Positions 1 to 6,709 are shown, counted from the stretch's first letter. The stretch is DNA of 10,768 nt from Candidatus Bathyarchaeota archaeon (GCA_023131555.1 JAGLZJ010000018.1:1-10768); one strand, 5' to 3'. The notes: generated by a model from the letters alone, not told the origin. Program-made: numbers and translations.

Positions 1-2
1 CG

Positions 3-1574
3 CAAACCGTGGATGACGAATATGAAAGCTTCACTGAGGGATTGAATTGGTGGAATGCAAGCTTCGGAAACCGCAGGCAGATGAATATCACAAACAATGC
101 GGCGTCCACACTTGGTTCTGGCTACTCCAGTCTTCTAACCGTGGACACTGCCTCCCTTGTTTCATCAGGTAAAATGCTTTCAGATGGAAGGGACTTGAGA
201 ATTGTCAATTGGAATGGTTCATCTTTGGTTGAAATAGACCGTGACATCATTGACATGAATACAAACTCGACACAAATCTGGTTTAAGACCCGAGCAGAAA
301 TCGGGCCCTCTGAAACCGACACAAACTACTACATGTACTATGGTAACCCTTCTGCACAAAATCCTCCAGAGGACAGAAGCAACGTTTATCTATGGTTTGA
401 CGACTTTTCAACGAACACAACAACCAATTACGATGTTGATAGACATGTAGACGATTGGTTTGGCGCTTCTACCAACATCTACAAACCCTACTGGGATTCT
501 GCAAAAAATGCAGTTTATTTCGACACCGGTAACGATTACGCAGGAGACTGGATGCCTATCGCAATCAACGAGACTGACGTATATGCAGAAATGAAGATGA
601 ACATAACAGGCAGTTATTCAATTAACACGACTAATGGTGTATTATTAAGGTGGCAAAACTCATCCACTTTCTACACTGGCCACATATCTGGCGACTCTTA
701 CTCATCCCCATGCATCGCTAAGAATGGAAGAACGACCTATGTAGCGTGCGAAACTCCAAGCGAATATCATGTTTGGAATCAATGGTTTACGTTTGCAGTT
801 GCGGTGTGTGGTAGCGATCTTAAACTTTGGGTTGACGGAGTTCAAGAAGTTAATGGAATGGACACGCAAATAACCACCTCTGGAAAGATCTCATTCGTGG
901 TTAGTCAGTCCATAGGATGGATGGATGACTTTAAAATAAGAAAGTATGTTGAACCAGAGCCATCAGCCTTCCTCGGCACTGAAGAGAGCCAGGGCGACAA
1001 CAGACTGGACATTGATGGCTCATTTATCATAGACATCTCCACCTACCCTCTACCATATGTTCAGACCATTGAGATACAGTTGGTGTACCGAGTAAGTGAC
1101 ACCGGTGAGAAATGGTATCTGAAAGCCTTCAACTGGACTGAACTGGGGTACTCGGACAACGGTTTCAACTTCACTGAAGGGCAAACACCTACAGGGGGAT
1201 GGAACACCTACGCTGTGAATCTAACTGATAGCTGGAGTAGCTACGTCCATGGCAACGGCACAGTCAACGTGAAGCTAGTTGACGAAGGAGCGGACGGGAA
1301 TCAGACGACTCTTGACGTTGACTTCCTAGCGGTAAAAGCAGCGCTCGATGGGACGAATTTCACTTTACATAACAAGGGATCTTCAACATCTCACCTTGTC
1401 TCACTATGGATCAACAACTCGACACACCATAGAAGATATGACGTGAACATTTTCATCAACGCTGGAGATACTGAATCATACATCCGCATTGATATCAGAC
1501 TTGGGGGCGAAAACTGCACAGTCAAGGTTGTCACAGAGAGAGGAAACATCGCAGTCTACTCAAAAGGCTACTGA
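3..1574 (+). CDS. DUF2341 / LamG-like secreted mosaic protein, 5'-truncated by the window edge
   Basis: Probable extracellular or cell-surface beta-sandwich protein; ligand unknown. Numbering is from the GTG at 9, but the frame is open to the left edge, that GTG has no Shine-Dalgarno, and no signal peptide is present, so the true start is probably upstream. Residues about 12-120 match the DUF2341 pattern: a WW..SFGNRRQMNIT opening, IWFKTRAEI, then YYMYYGNPSA at 108-117. Residues about 126-325 look like a concanavalin/LamG-type fold, opening with WFDDFS and closing with WMDDFKIRKY then PSAFLGTEE. Residues about 332-445 are another beta-rich module. The last 70 residues (HLVSLWINNST, VVTERGNIAVYS) resemble tails of archaeal pilin-like and surface proteins. 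About 17 N-X-S/T sequons support export and N-glycosylation. It is transcribed opposite to every other gene here and ends 35 bp from kynU. Fold assignment is from motif memory; function is unproven. Confidence 0.75.
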   Translation, partial: QTVDDEYESFTEGLNWWNASFGNRRQMNITNNAASTLGSGYSSLLTVDTASLVSSGKMLSDGRDLRIVNWNGSSLVEIDRDIIDMNTNSTQIWFKTRAEIGPSETDTNYYMYYGNPSAQNPPEDRSNVYLWFDDFSTNTTTNYDVDRHVDDWFGASTNIYKPYWDSAKNAVYFDTGNDYAGDWMPIAINETDVYAEMKMNITGSYSINTTNGVLLRWQNSSTFYTGHISGDSYSSPCIAKNGRTTYVACETPSEYHVWNQWFTFAVAVCGSDLKLWVDGVQEVNGMDTQITTSGKISFVVSQSIGWMDDFKIRKYVEPEPSAFLGTEESQGDNRLDIDGSFIIDISTYPLPYVQTIEIQLVYRVSDTGEKWYLKAFNWTELGYSDNGFNFTEGQTPTGGWNTYAVNLTDSWSSYVHGNGTVNVKLVDEGADGNQTTLDVDFLAVKAALDGTNFTLHNKGSSTSHLVSLWINNSTHHRRYDVNIFINAGDTESYIRIDIRLGGENCTVKVVTERGNIAVYSKGY

Positions 1575-1609
1575 GACCTACTTATGGGGTTGCCCAAGTT
1601 AATGATCTT

Positions 1610-2899
1610 CTAAGATATCATCTTCCTTTCCTGTGGAAATCGCTCATATTCTTTTGAATCAATGATTTCCTTAAGGTGCTGGGCTACGTTCCAGATTTCA
1701 TTATAGGTGTTGTAGAGCGGGGATGGAGCGATTCGTATTATGTTGGGTGGTCTGAAATCCGGAATGACGCCTCGTGCCCGAAGGGCTTCGCTTATCCTGG
1801 AGCCTTGTGCGTGTTCGACTGCAACGTGTCCCCCTCTTCGCTCCGCTTCTCTCGGTGTTCCGACAGTGTAGAAGTAGGGTGGCTTAGAGAGAATTTCGTC
1901 AACTAGAAACATCAGATACGAGGTCATCTTAAGAGACTTTCTTCGAATAGCGTGTATTCCCGCTTCAAGAATTATCCTGAGGGATCCTTCAAGAGGTATC
2001 GAGCTGAGAATTGCGGGTGAGGATATCTGCCACCCTCCCGCGCTTCTAGCGTGTTCAAAGTGCGGCGCCATATCGAACTGTTTCTCTTTCACGTATCCAA
2101 ACCATCCGGCGAGGGCGGGTTCAACGGCGAAGTGTCTCTCATTCACGTAGAGGAACGCGGTTCCGCCTGGACCTCCATTCAAATACTTGTAGCTGCACCA
2201 GAGAGCAAAATCCACCTGCCACTCGTCAAATCGATGGGGAACGGTGCCAACGGAGTGCGAACAGTCGAAGCCGATTGGTATACCTCTCTCGTGGGCCTGT
2301 TCAGTCAGGTTCTCCACATCAAGGAGCTGCCCGCTTCTATAAAGCACTGAAGGGAGGAAGACAAGGGCAATGTCTTCATCCATTAACTCAACGATCTGCT
2401 GCTCATCCAGAGTCCGTCCATCATGGCTTGGGGCGAGGATAAGGTTCTCGTTAGGATCGAGTTCTCTCAGCTTCAGGACGCTTGTGAGGGCGTATATGTC
2501 TGAGGGAAAATTCAGTTCGTCTGCAAGTATCTTCTTCCGCCGACCTTCCGGCTTATAAAACGTGTTTGCAAGCGAGTGTATGTTAACGGTGGTAGTGCCA
2601 GTGGCGACAACCTCTGATGGAAGGGCTCCTACGGTTTTCGCGCACATTGCGCCAAGTTTCTCTGACATGTAAAACCATGGGAGATCTGCTTCAAGCCAGC
2701 CCCGTATGCCAAGCGTCCTCCATTCGTTGAGAACTCGCAGAACCCTGTCTTCGGAGATCTTGGACAGGAGACCCAGTGAATTGCCATCCATGTAAATGGC
2801 GTGGTCAGGGACGTAGAACTTCTGCCTGAAGTTTGAAAGAGGATCCTTTTGATCCAGCTGATGAGAATATTCCTCCGTCGCCTCAAAAGCATAGCTCAT
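1610..2899 (-). CDS. kynU: Kynureninase (PLP-dependent)
   Basis: Cytosolic fold-type I PLP enzyme that cleaves L-kynurenine to anthranilate plus alanine, or 3-hydroxykynurenine to 3-hydroxyanthranilate, in tryptophan catabolism or de novo NAD synthesis. The 429-residue length suits the family. Family segments: YMDGNSLGL at 36-44, TVNIH at 104-108 (phosphate side), FPSD at 131-134, GFDCSHSVG at 210-218 with the PLP-contacting Asp212 and His215, SYKYLNGGPGG at 236-246 with the Schiff-base Lys238, and IIRIAPSPLYN with the substrate-carboxylate Arg near 389. The frame is open to an ATG at 2962, but that start would overlap bax1 by 50 nt and lacks a good ribosome site; the ATG at 2899 has AGAGGTG six bases upstream. 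It is third in the xpb-bax1-kynU unit, 13 nt after bax1. No other kynurenine-pathway gene is in view. All key residues are intact, so an active enzyme is likely. Confidence 0.93.
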   Translation of the reverse strand: MSYAFEATEEYSHQLDQKDPLSNFRQKFYVPDHAIYMDGNSLGLLSKISEDRVLRVLNEWRTLGIRGWLEADLPWFYMSEKLGAMCAKTVGALPSEVVATGTTTVNIHSLANTFYKPEGRRKKILADELNFPSDIYALTSVLKLRELDPNENLILAPSHDGRTLDEQQIVELMDEDIALVFLPSVLYRSGQLLDVENLTEQAHERGIPIGFDCSHSVGTVPHRFDEWQVDFALWCSYKYLNGGPGGTAFLYVNERHFAVEPALAGWFGYVKEKQFDMAPHFEHARSAGGWQISSPAILSSIPLEGSLRIILEAGIHAIRRKSLKMTSYLMFLVDEILSKPPYFYTVGTPREAERRGGHVAVEHAQGSRISEALRARGVIPDFRPPNIIRIAPSPLYNTYNEIWNVAQHLKEIIDSKEYERFPQERKMIS

Positions 2900-2905
2900 C
2901 GGAAA

Positions 2906-2912
2906 CACCTCT
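2906..2912 (-). promoter_or_regulatory. Shine-Dalgarno AGAGGTG that decides the kynU start
   Basis: On the minus strand, AGAGGTG follows immediately after the TGA stop of bax1 and is separated by six bases (TTTCCG) from the ATG at 2899. This selects the shorter 429-residue kynureninase over the longer reading starting at 2962. Confidence 0.75.
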
Positions 2913-4505
2913 TCAGTCGCTAGCGTTGTTGTTATTCTTATGCGGTCGCCGCTTGTATACAAGGCTTTTTTCCGGGTCCAAGCCTCTCCACTTCACTCCG
3001 TAGTCAAGTGCAGAGAGGATGTCGAAGGGGCGATCGATGCCTTCCTGTTCTAACAGACTTGTGACTTCTGAGAGAAGGGGTTTTTTGAGTGAGGAGACCT
3101 TCTTGTCCAGCTGCTCAAGTTTCCTGTGGCTCACTAAGAGCTTTCCCACCATTCTGTATCCATCCACTTCTTTCGCTTTCATCTTTCTGACCAACGCTTC
3201 AACTGGAACGCTGCTGCTTTTTGCGACTGCCTCGAGTTGCACAACGTCACCATTGAGCTGCAGTCGAGAGGTATCCAGACGGGTCATCTGAAGACTGAGA
3301 AACTGCTCTTCTCTCTGCTTCAGAAGTCTCCAGATAGGTTTGAGGGGAACTTTTCTCTTGTAGAAGATCACTTCGCCTTTGATGCGCTTCATTCTTTCGC
3401 AGGCAAGTTTTTCGTCAACGGCGACAATCAGGTCTACATTCTGGAGTTGCTGGAGTTTCTTGAGCTTCGTCTCCAGGTATTTCTCCGTCCAGAATCCAGC
3501 GATCTCCATGAAGATGCGCATCCCACTCTTCTCGAAGCTGAAATCGGGAATGAACACATATCTTCCAGCAATCAATGGAGTAGGTTCCCGAGTGATGGTC
3601 CAGCCTGAGTTCAGGGTCTGGAAACGCCTGAAGAAATCTTTCTCCACGAGGCTATCGAACTGTTCGCTTCGCCTCGATTGCAGTATCCGTGAGTCAGGGG
3701 GTTTGATCAATCTCCCAACTTCGTCGCTTGACAATCTGAGTTGAAGAATTCTTTTTCCGAATTGTCCAGCTCTTACGATACCTCCGAAGATCTTCCAATC
3801 AGGCGCTTGCACGATTGATGGCAGTATCTTAGCCATTCGTGTACCATATCGTTGAGTGAGTTTGAAGATCGAATGTGGGCCATCTACAGTAATCTTGAAG
3901 ACTCCGTCCTCAACCTCTGCGGAGTACATCAGGCCCTGGAATTTCACCGCTCGAAGAACGTTCTTCCAGGAGTCGGAGACTCTGACTTCCATAAAGGTTG
4001 ATCGAAAGAGGAGGGTTTGAGTCAATGCGAAGTTGTATCTCTTCAGCAGTTCAGCTGGGCTTAGAGGGGTGAATTCCCTCAAGAGCAGTTCATCATCCAA
4101 ATCAGCCTGAAAAGATTCTTCAAGTTCACCTTCAGTGATCTTAAGCGCCTTTGCCACGGCGTCCATGATGCTTTTACGAGCCGTTTCGTTGATCACAGGA
4201 TCTCGTTTGGCGGCTTCTTCGAAGATCAGCCGCCTTGCAAGCTGCGGGTTGACTGCTGCTTCCATCTTGAATGCGCTTTCTCTCTGCAGGATTGCGGATA
4301 GCCCACGCACGAATCTGTAGTCGAAGCCTGCGGCTTCAAAGCTCGATATCTTTTTCAGCAGTCTGCCCTTCTTTTCGCCGACATTGGCCTGAAAAGCTTC
4401 AATGATGCGACCGCTGAGATCCAGGTTTCTTTGTGTAAGGTCTGCGTAAATGGGGTGTATCTGCCCTTTTCTGGTGCGTGCGCGAAGCAACTCGAGTTGT
4501 AGCAT
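2913..4505 (-). CDS. bax1: Bax1-type nuclease (DUF790), partner of archaeal XPB
   Basis: Bax1 ('binds archaeal XPB') is a metal-dependent, structure-cleaving endonuclease that complexes with XPB helicase in archaeal DNA repair; that is family knowledge. The 530-residue length is typical. The N-terminal half (1-280) is the DUF790 region, with LLFRSTFMEV near 165-174. The nuclease core shows FIPDFSF around Asp321, then FMEIAGFWTEKYL at 332-344 with Glu334, and Lys347 just after, consistent with a PD-(D/E)XK-like site. The usual E-x-K lysine position is Ala336, so Lys347 may substitute (inference). Residues about 418-462 look like a small helix-turn-helix module (VAKSSSVPVEALVRKMKAKEVDGYR style), followed by a basic, Asn-rich tail. 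The gene begins 10 nt after xpb and its ribosome site AGAGGT overlaps the xpb stop, fitting co-production of two subunits. The partner gene next door makes the call strong. Confidence 0.92.
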   Translation of the reverse strand: MLQLELLRARTRKGQIHPIYADLTQRNLDLSGRIIEAFQANVGEKKGRLLKKISSFEAAGFDYRFVRGLSAILQRESAFKMEAAVNPQLARRLIFEEAAKRDPVINETARKSIMDAVAKALKITEGELEESFQADLDDELLLREFTPLSPAELLKRYNFALTQTLLFRSTFMEVRVSDSWKNVLRAVKFQGLMYSAEVEDGVFKITVDGPHSIFKLTQRYGTRMAKILPSIVQAPDWKIFGGIVRAGQFGKRILQLRLSSDEVGRLIKPPDSRILQSRRSEQFDSLVEKDFFRRFQTLNSGWTITREPTPLIAGRYVFIPDFSFEKSGMRIFMEIAGFWTEKYLETKLKKLQQLQNVDLIVAVDEKLACERMKRIKGEVIFYKRKVPLKPIWRLLKQREEQFLSLQMTRLDTSRLQLNGDVVQLEAVAKSSSVPVEALVRKMKAKEVDGYRMVGKLLVSHRKLEQLDKKVSSLKKPLLSEVTSLLEQEGIDRPFDILSALDYGVKWRGLDPEKSLVYKRRPHKNNNNASD

Positions 4506-4511
4506 CTGTTG

Positions 4512-4517
4512 ACCTCT
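4512..4517 (-). promoter_or_regulatory. Shine-Dalgarno AGAGGT of bax1, overlapping the xpb stop
   Basis: The minus strand reads TAGAGGTCAACAG then ATG. The TAG is the xpb stop and its last two bases are part of AGAGGT, six bases before the bax1 ATG. Helicase termination and nuclease initiation are therefore physically linked. Confidence 0.7.
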
Positions 4518-5847
4518 ATCTTCTTCGTCGTTTGCTGATGCGGGTTTCCTGGGTTTCTTTTGACAGTATCTCGACCAGCTTCGCCCTTTTCCCTTCCTTT
4601 TTCCTTAAGAGTCTTCCAAGCCGCTGAATGAATTCTCTTGAGCTTCCGGTTCCGCTCAGAATAACGCCTAAGGCAGCATCGGGAACGTCGATGCCTTCAT
4701 CCAGGATCCTGGATGTCACGATCCTGCTGTAGGATCCTGCTCTGAATCTGTCCAGAATCTCAGAACGCTCGTCTTTCGGTGTCTGATGGGTGATCGCTGG
4801 AATGAGAAACTTTCTGCTTATTCTGTGAACCAGCTTATTGTGATGAGTGAAGATCAGCGTCTTTCTCTCCGGTTGATTGGTCAGAAGGCTTCGGAGAGCT
4901 GTCATCTTGGATGAAGAGTTCAGCGCAATCTCCAAAGCTCGGTTTCTTGCAAGCAGAGCTTTTCGGGCTTCCGGGTCTGCACCTGTTCGAATTATGAAGC
5001 GTTTGAAATCACGAGAGTTTCTCAGCTTAATTCGTCTCTTCCTCAAGTACCCCGTAAAGCGACTGTGGTTCTCCTCGTATTCCCGCTGTTCTTCTTCTGT
5101 AAGCGCTACATACATTCTTTCAAGAGTGTAATGAGCGAGATGGGTCCCAACTAGGTCATCAGGTTCCAGTTCGTAGATCACGTTACCGAGTAAACGTGGC
5201 AGTAGCTTGTGCCCTTCATCTTCCCTGGCGAAGGTTGCCGTCAACCCTAGTCGGTACGGTGCTACAAAGAACTCAGCGATCTGGCTATAACTTGGAGCTG
5301 GGAGATGATGGACCTCGTCGAAAACAACCAGCATGAATTTATTTCCCAACTCCTCCGCTCTCAAGTAAGCTGAGTCATACGTTGAGACTGTTATTGACTT
5401 GAGGTCACTCTCTCCTCCACCATATGCACCTACATCCACCCCGAACTCTCGGACTAAGTTCGTAATCCACTGCTGCATTAGGTCGATCGTTGGAACGACG
5501 ATAATCGTAGGGGCATTGATATGGGAAATGGCTCCAAAAGCCACGACCGTCTTCCCTGCTCCAGTTGGAAGAACGACGACGCCTCGACCCTTAGCCTTAA
5601 TCCAGGCGTTTAATGCTTCATCCTGGTAGGGGCGAAGCTTTGACTTTCCTTGGAGTTCAGGGCAAGGGGGCAAATCAAGCACTTCGTCTCTTACATCAAG
5701 CTTACTCATCTGCAGAAACTTCAGTACGTCAGGATAGTGGAAACCCATCGTCCTGAAGGCTCCGACTCTGGGATCCCAGGTGCTGTTTGGCACCCGTACG
5801 TCCCCCGCCACAAGAATCGTTCCTTTATCATAGCGAAGAAGAGCCAA
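4516..5847 (-). CDS. xpb: Archaeal XPB DNA repair helicase (superfamily 2)
   Basis: ATP-dependent 3'-5' DNA helicase/translocase, homologue of the TFIIH subunit XPB; in archaea it works with Bax1 to open and cut damaged DNA. The 443 residues include an N-terminal damage-recognition-like domain (about 1-60, opening LLRYDKGTILVAGD). Helicase domain 1 has Walker A PTGAGKT (94-100), VPTIDLMQQW, the DEVHH box (177-181), LGLTATF, and the XPB-specific RED motif (208-210). A charged thumb-like insertion lies at about 245-300. Helicase domain 2 has TLIFTHHNKLVHRIS, SRILDEGIDVPDA and motif VI QRLGRLLRK (408-416). The start is TTG at 5847: the conserved N-terminus begins there, an in-frame stop lies 14 codons upstream, and AAGGGGG sits six bases before it. 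It is the first gene of a three-gene unit. No motif is missing. Confidence 0.96.
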   Translation of the reverse strand: MALLRYDKGTILVAGDVRVPNSTWDPRVGAFRTMGFHYPDVLKFLQMSKLDVRDEVLDLPPCPELQGKSKLRPYQDEALNAWIKAKGRGVVVLPTGAGKTVVAFGAISHINAPTIIVVPTIDLMQQWITNLVREFGVDVGAYGGGESDLKSITVSTYDSAYLRAEELGNKFMLVVFDEVHHLPAPSYSQIAEFFVAPYRLGLTATFAREDEGHKLLPRLLGNVIYELEPDDLVGTHLAHYTLERMYVALTEEEQREYEENHSRFTGYLRKRRIKLRNSRDFKRFIIRTGADPEARKALLARNRALEIALNSSSKMTALRSLLTNQPERKTLIFTHHNKLVHRISRKFLIPAITHQTPKDERSEILDRFRAGSYSRIVTSRILDEGIDVPDAALGVILSGTGSSREFIQRLGRLLRKKEGKRAKLVEILSKETQETRISKRRRR

Positions 5848-5853
5848 GCAGAT

Positions 5854-5860
5854 CCCCCTT
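5854..5860 (-). promoter_or_regulatory. Shine-Dalgarno AAGGGGG supporting the TTG start of xpb
   Basis: AAGGGGG on the minus strand differs from AAGGAGG by one base that can still pair as G-U with the 16S tail. Spacing to the TTG start is six bases (ATCTGC). There is no in-frame ATG or GTG between this site and the upstream stop. Confidence 0.55.
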
Positions 5861-5888
5861 TTCTTCCTACATCCTCTGTAGGCGTGTA

Positions 5889-5898
5889 CTTATAATGC
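5889..5898 (-). promoter_or_regulatory. Probable TATA box of the xpb-bax1-kynU operon
   Basis: The minus strand reads GCATTATAAGTAC, an A/T-rich block in a G/C-richer surround, about 45 bases upstream of the xpb TTG. Archaeal transcription starts roughly 25 bases after the TATA centre, which would give a leader of about 20 bases containing the Shine-Dalgarno. Assignment is by position and composition only. Confidence 0.4.
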
Positions 5899-5903
5899 TT
5901 CGA

Positions 5904-5917
5904 GCACGCGCACGTGC
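5904..5917. repeat. Short inverted repeat upstream of the xpb TATA box
   Basis: GCACG and CGTGC flank a four-base CGCA loop, and the right half also contains the perfect 8-base palindrome GCACGTGC. It lies immediately upstream of the proposed BRE/TATA region of xpb, where an archaeal regulator could act. It is short enough to be chance in G/C-rich sequence. Confidence 0.25.
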
Positions 5918-6058
5918 CTGGAGAAGTGGGTAACTGCTGGTTGCGCGATCAACTTGGATGTTGAAAAGCTGTGAAGGCTGTGTGCCTGTTGACCTCTAGA
6001 GGATGAGCTGGACGATGGGGAGAGCCTGCGAATGCATCGGCTAGCGTTTGAGGTCCGA
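5918..6058. other. Non-coding spacer between xpb promoter and the small ORF
   Basis: Together with 5848-5917 this forms about 210 bases between the xpb start and the end of the 59-codon ORF. I found no ORF longer than about 15 codons with a ribosome site, no tRNA-like cloverleaf, no convincing C/D-box pair and no T-rich terminator run. It must hold the 3' end of the upstream transcript. Confidence 0.5.
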
Positions 6059-6238
6059 TTACTCGTATCTTTTAAGGTATAGGGGTCTGCGGGCGTCGCG
6101 GACCTTCATTTCGGTTGTCAACTTCTCAGGGTCAGTCTTCACGCGAGGCTTCTTCAAGTAAACGTATTCGCCTCGCGCTTCGGATTCTGACTCTTCACTT
6201 ATTCGCTTGAGCAGTTTGGTTGCTTCCACGTGACTCAT
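6059..6238 (-). CDS. Small charged protein of 59 residues, function unknown
   Basis: I translated this by hand. The protein begins MSHVEATKLLKRISEE and ends RRPLYLKRYE. It has no cysteine, no membrane segment and no signal peptide. The first 20 residues suggest an acidic amphipathic helix; the middle (GEYVYLKKPRVK) suggests a strand or basic patch; the tail is strongly basic. The ATG at 6238 is 28 nt after the stop of the winged-helix gene, and AAGGA sits nine bases upstream. The Glu/Lys/Arg-rich composition and clean stop favour a real gene over a random frame. It is probably the second gene of a unit with the regulator and could be a partner or accessory of it, or simply a small nucleic-acid-binding protein. 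I do not recognise a family. A chance ORF of this length cannot be excluded. Confidence 0.6.
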   Translation of the reverse strand: MSHVEATKLLKRISEESESEARGEYVYLKKPRVKTDPEKLTTEMKVRDARRPLYLKRYE

Positions 6239-6247
6239 TCTTCTTCA

Positions 6248-6252
6248 TCCTT
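6248..6252 (-). promoter_or_regulatory. Shine-Dalgarno AAGGA of the 59-residue ORF
   Basis: On the minus strand, AAGGA occurs nine bases before the ATG at 6238, inside the 28-nt gap after the winged-helix gene stop. It is a moderate ribosome site and part of the case that the small ORF is translated. Confidence 0.4.
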
Positions 6253-6266
6253 CGACTTCGGAGAGA

Positions 6267-6599
6267 CTATCCTCTCTGCACTCTCTTGCCGCTTTTTGAG
6301 AGTGCAGGTTCTAATTCTTCTTTTCTCTTGGATTCCGATATCGTGTTCCTGATCGTATCAAAGTATCTCTGGGCACGTAGAGCTTTGCAGACTGCGAGAC
6401 CTCTATCGGTGATTGCGTAGGCAGCTTTCTTTGATGTATGAGACTCCGCTACAAGGTTGTGAGACATGAGAAATCCAATGCACTTCTTGAGAACTGTCAC
6501 GTCTAAGCTGCTCTCGTACGCTATTTTCTCGAATCTCTTGGGCTTAGTGGCTAGGACATCTAGGATTTGCAGGTACTTCTGCAGTCTTGAACGTCGCAA
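6267..6599 (-). CDS. Winged helix-turn-helix transcriptional regulator
   Basis: Small archaeal DNA-binding protein of 110 residues; target unknown. Residues about 6-20 form the first helix (LQKYLQILDVLA). About 22-45 form the helix-turn-helix (RFEKIAYESSLDVTVLKKCIGFL), 46-65 the wing ending in YAITDRG, and 68-90 a C-terminal helix that probably dimerises (VCKALRAQRYFDTIRNTI). A basic, disordered-looking tail follows. The YxITxxG wing ending is typical of archaeal wHTH regulators. The start is TTG at 6599, with the strong ribosome site GAGGAG nine bases upstream; the next methionine (residue 45) would cut the domain. It has its own 110-bp upstream gap with a dyad, which could be an autoregulatory operator. 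The 59-residue ORF follows 28 nt downstream. No ligand or metal site is visible, so the signal is unknown. Confidence 0.8.
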   Translation of the reverse strand: MRRSRLQKYLQILDVLATKPKRFEKIAYESSLDVTVLKKCIGFLMSHNLVAESHTSKKAAYAITDRGLAVCKALRAQRYFDTIRNTISESKRKEELEPALSKSGKRVQRG

Positions 6600-6608
6600 C
6601 AGCTGTCT

Positions 6609-6614
6609 CTCCTC
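6609..6614 (-). promoter_or_regulatory. Shine-Dalgarno GAGGAG supporting the TTG start of the regulator
   Basis: GAGGAG on the minus strand lies nine bases before the TTG at 6599. No ATG or GTG occurs in a suitable position, so this site fixes the rare start codon. Confidence 0.55.
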
Positions 6615-6635
6615 TTGAATATCGAAGATAGTTTG

Positions 6636-6643
6636 AATAAATC
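6636..6643 (-). promoter_or_regulatory. Possible TATA box of the winged-helix gene
   Basis: The minus strand reads GATTTATT in an A/T-rich patch about 37-44 bases upstream of the regulator start. This would place transcription initiation near the Shine-Dalgarno and give a very short leader. Weak evidence by composition and spacing. Confidence 0.28.
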
Positions 6644-6661
6644 TCTTCAGAAACCAGAGTT

Positions 6662-6680
6662 AGTATTGAGGATCCATACT
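6662..6680. promoter_or_regulatory. Candidate operator: 19-base imperfect dyad upstream of the regulator
   Basis: AGTATTGAGGATCCATACT has arms AGTAT and ATACT around a centre at 6671, with seven of nine position pairs symmetric. It sits just upstream of the possible TATA box of the winged-helix gene and outside gltX. Size and position suit a dimeric winged-helix repressor or activator. A second short dyad (GATAT-GG-ATATC) lies at 6693-6704. Confidence 0.35.
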
Positions 6681-6709
6681 GGTGAATCGAACGATATGGA
6701 TATCCGGTC

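Noticed and set aside
1575..1609. Transcription terminator between the convergent genes.
   Set aside because: The 35-bp gap has neither a T-rich run on either strand nor a stable hairpin, so I cannot place a terminator there.
2051..2558. Plus-strand open frames opposite kynU.
   Set aside because: They lie antisense to a clearly conserved protein, lack ribosome sites, and their translations look like frame shadows.
2900..2962. Longer kynureninase reading from the ATG at 2962.
   Set aside because: It overlaps bax1 by 50 nt, adds 21 residues not typical of the family, and the internal ATG at 2899 has a well-spaced AGAGGTG.
3019..3744. Several plus-strand open frames opposite bax1 rich in Ser, Leu and Phe.
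   Set aside because: Composition is that expected from the complement of a Lys/Glu/Arg-rich gene; no family motifs are present.
4506..6000. A 13-base match CTGTTGACCTCTA occurs at 4507-4519 and again near 5986-5998.
   Set aside because: About one shared 13-mer is expected by chance in a window this size, and one copy is simply the bax1 ribosome site and xpb stop. No longer repeat surrounds it.
5940..6060. Possible structured RNA or C/D-box guide RNA in the spacer (GATGAGC, GGACGATGG, GAGGTCCGATT).
   Set aside because: No TGATGA plus CTGA box pair at sensible spacing, no cloverleaf, and no T-loop consensus; the matches are too loose.
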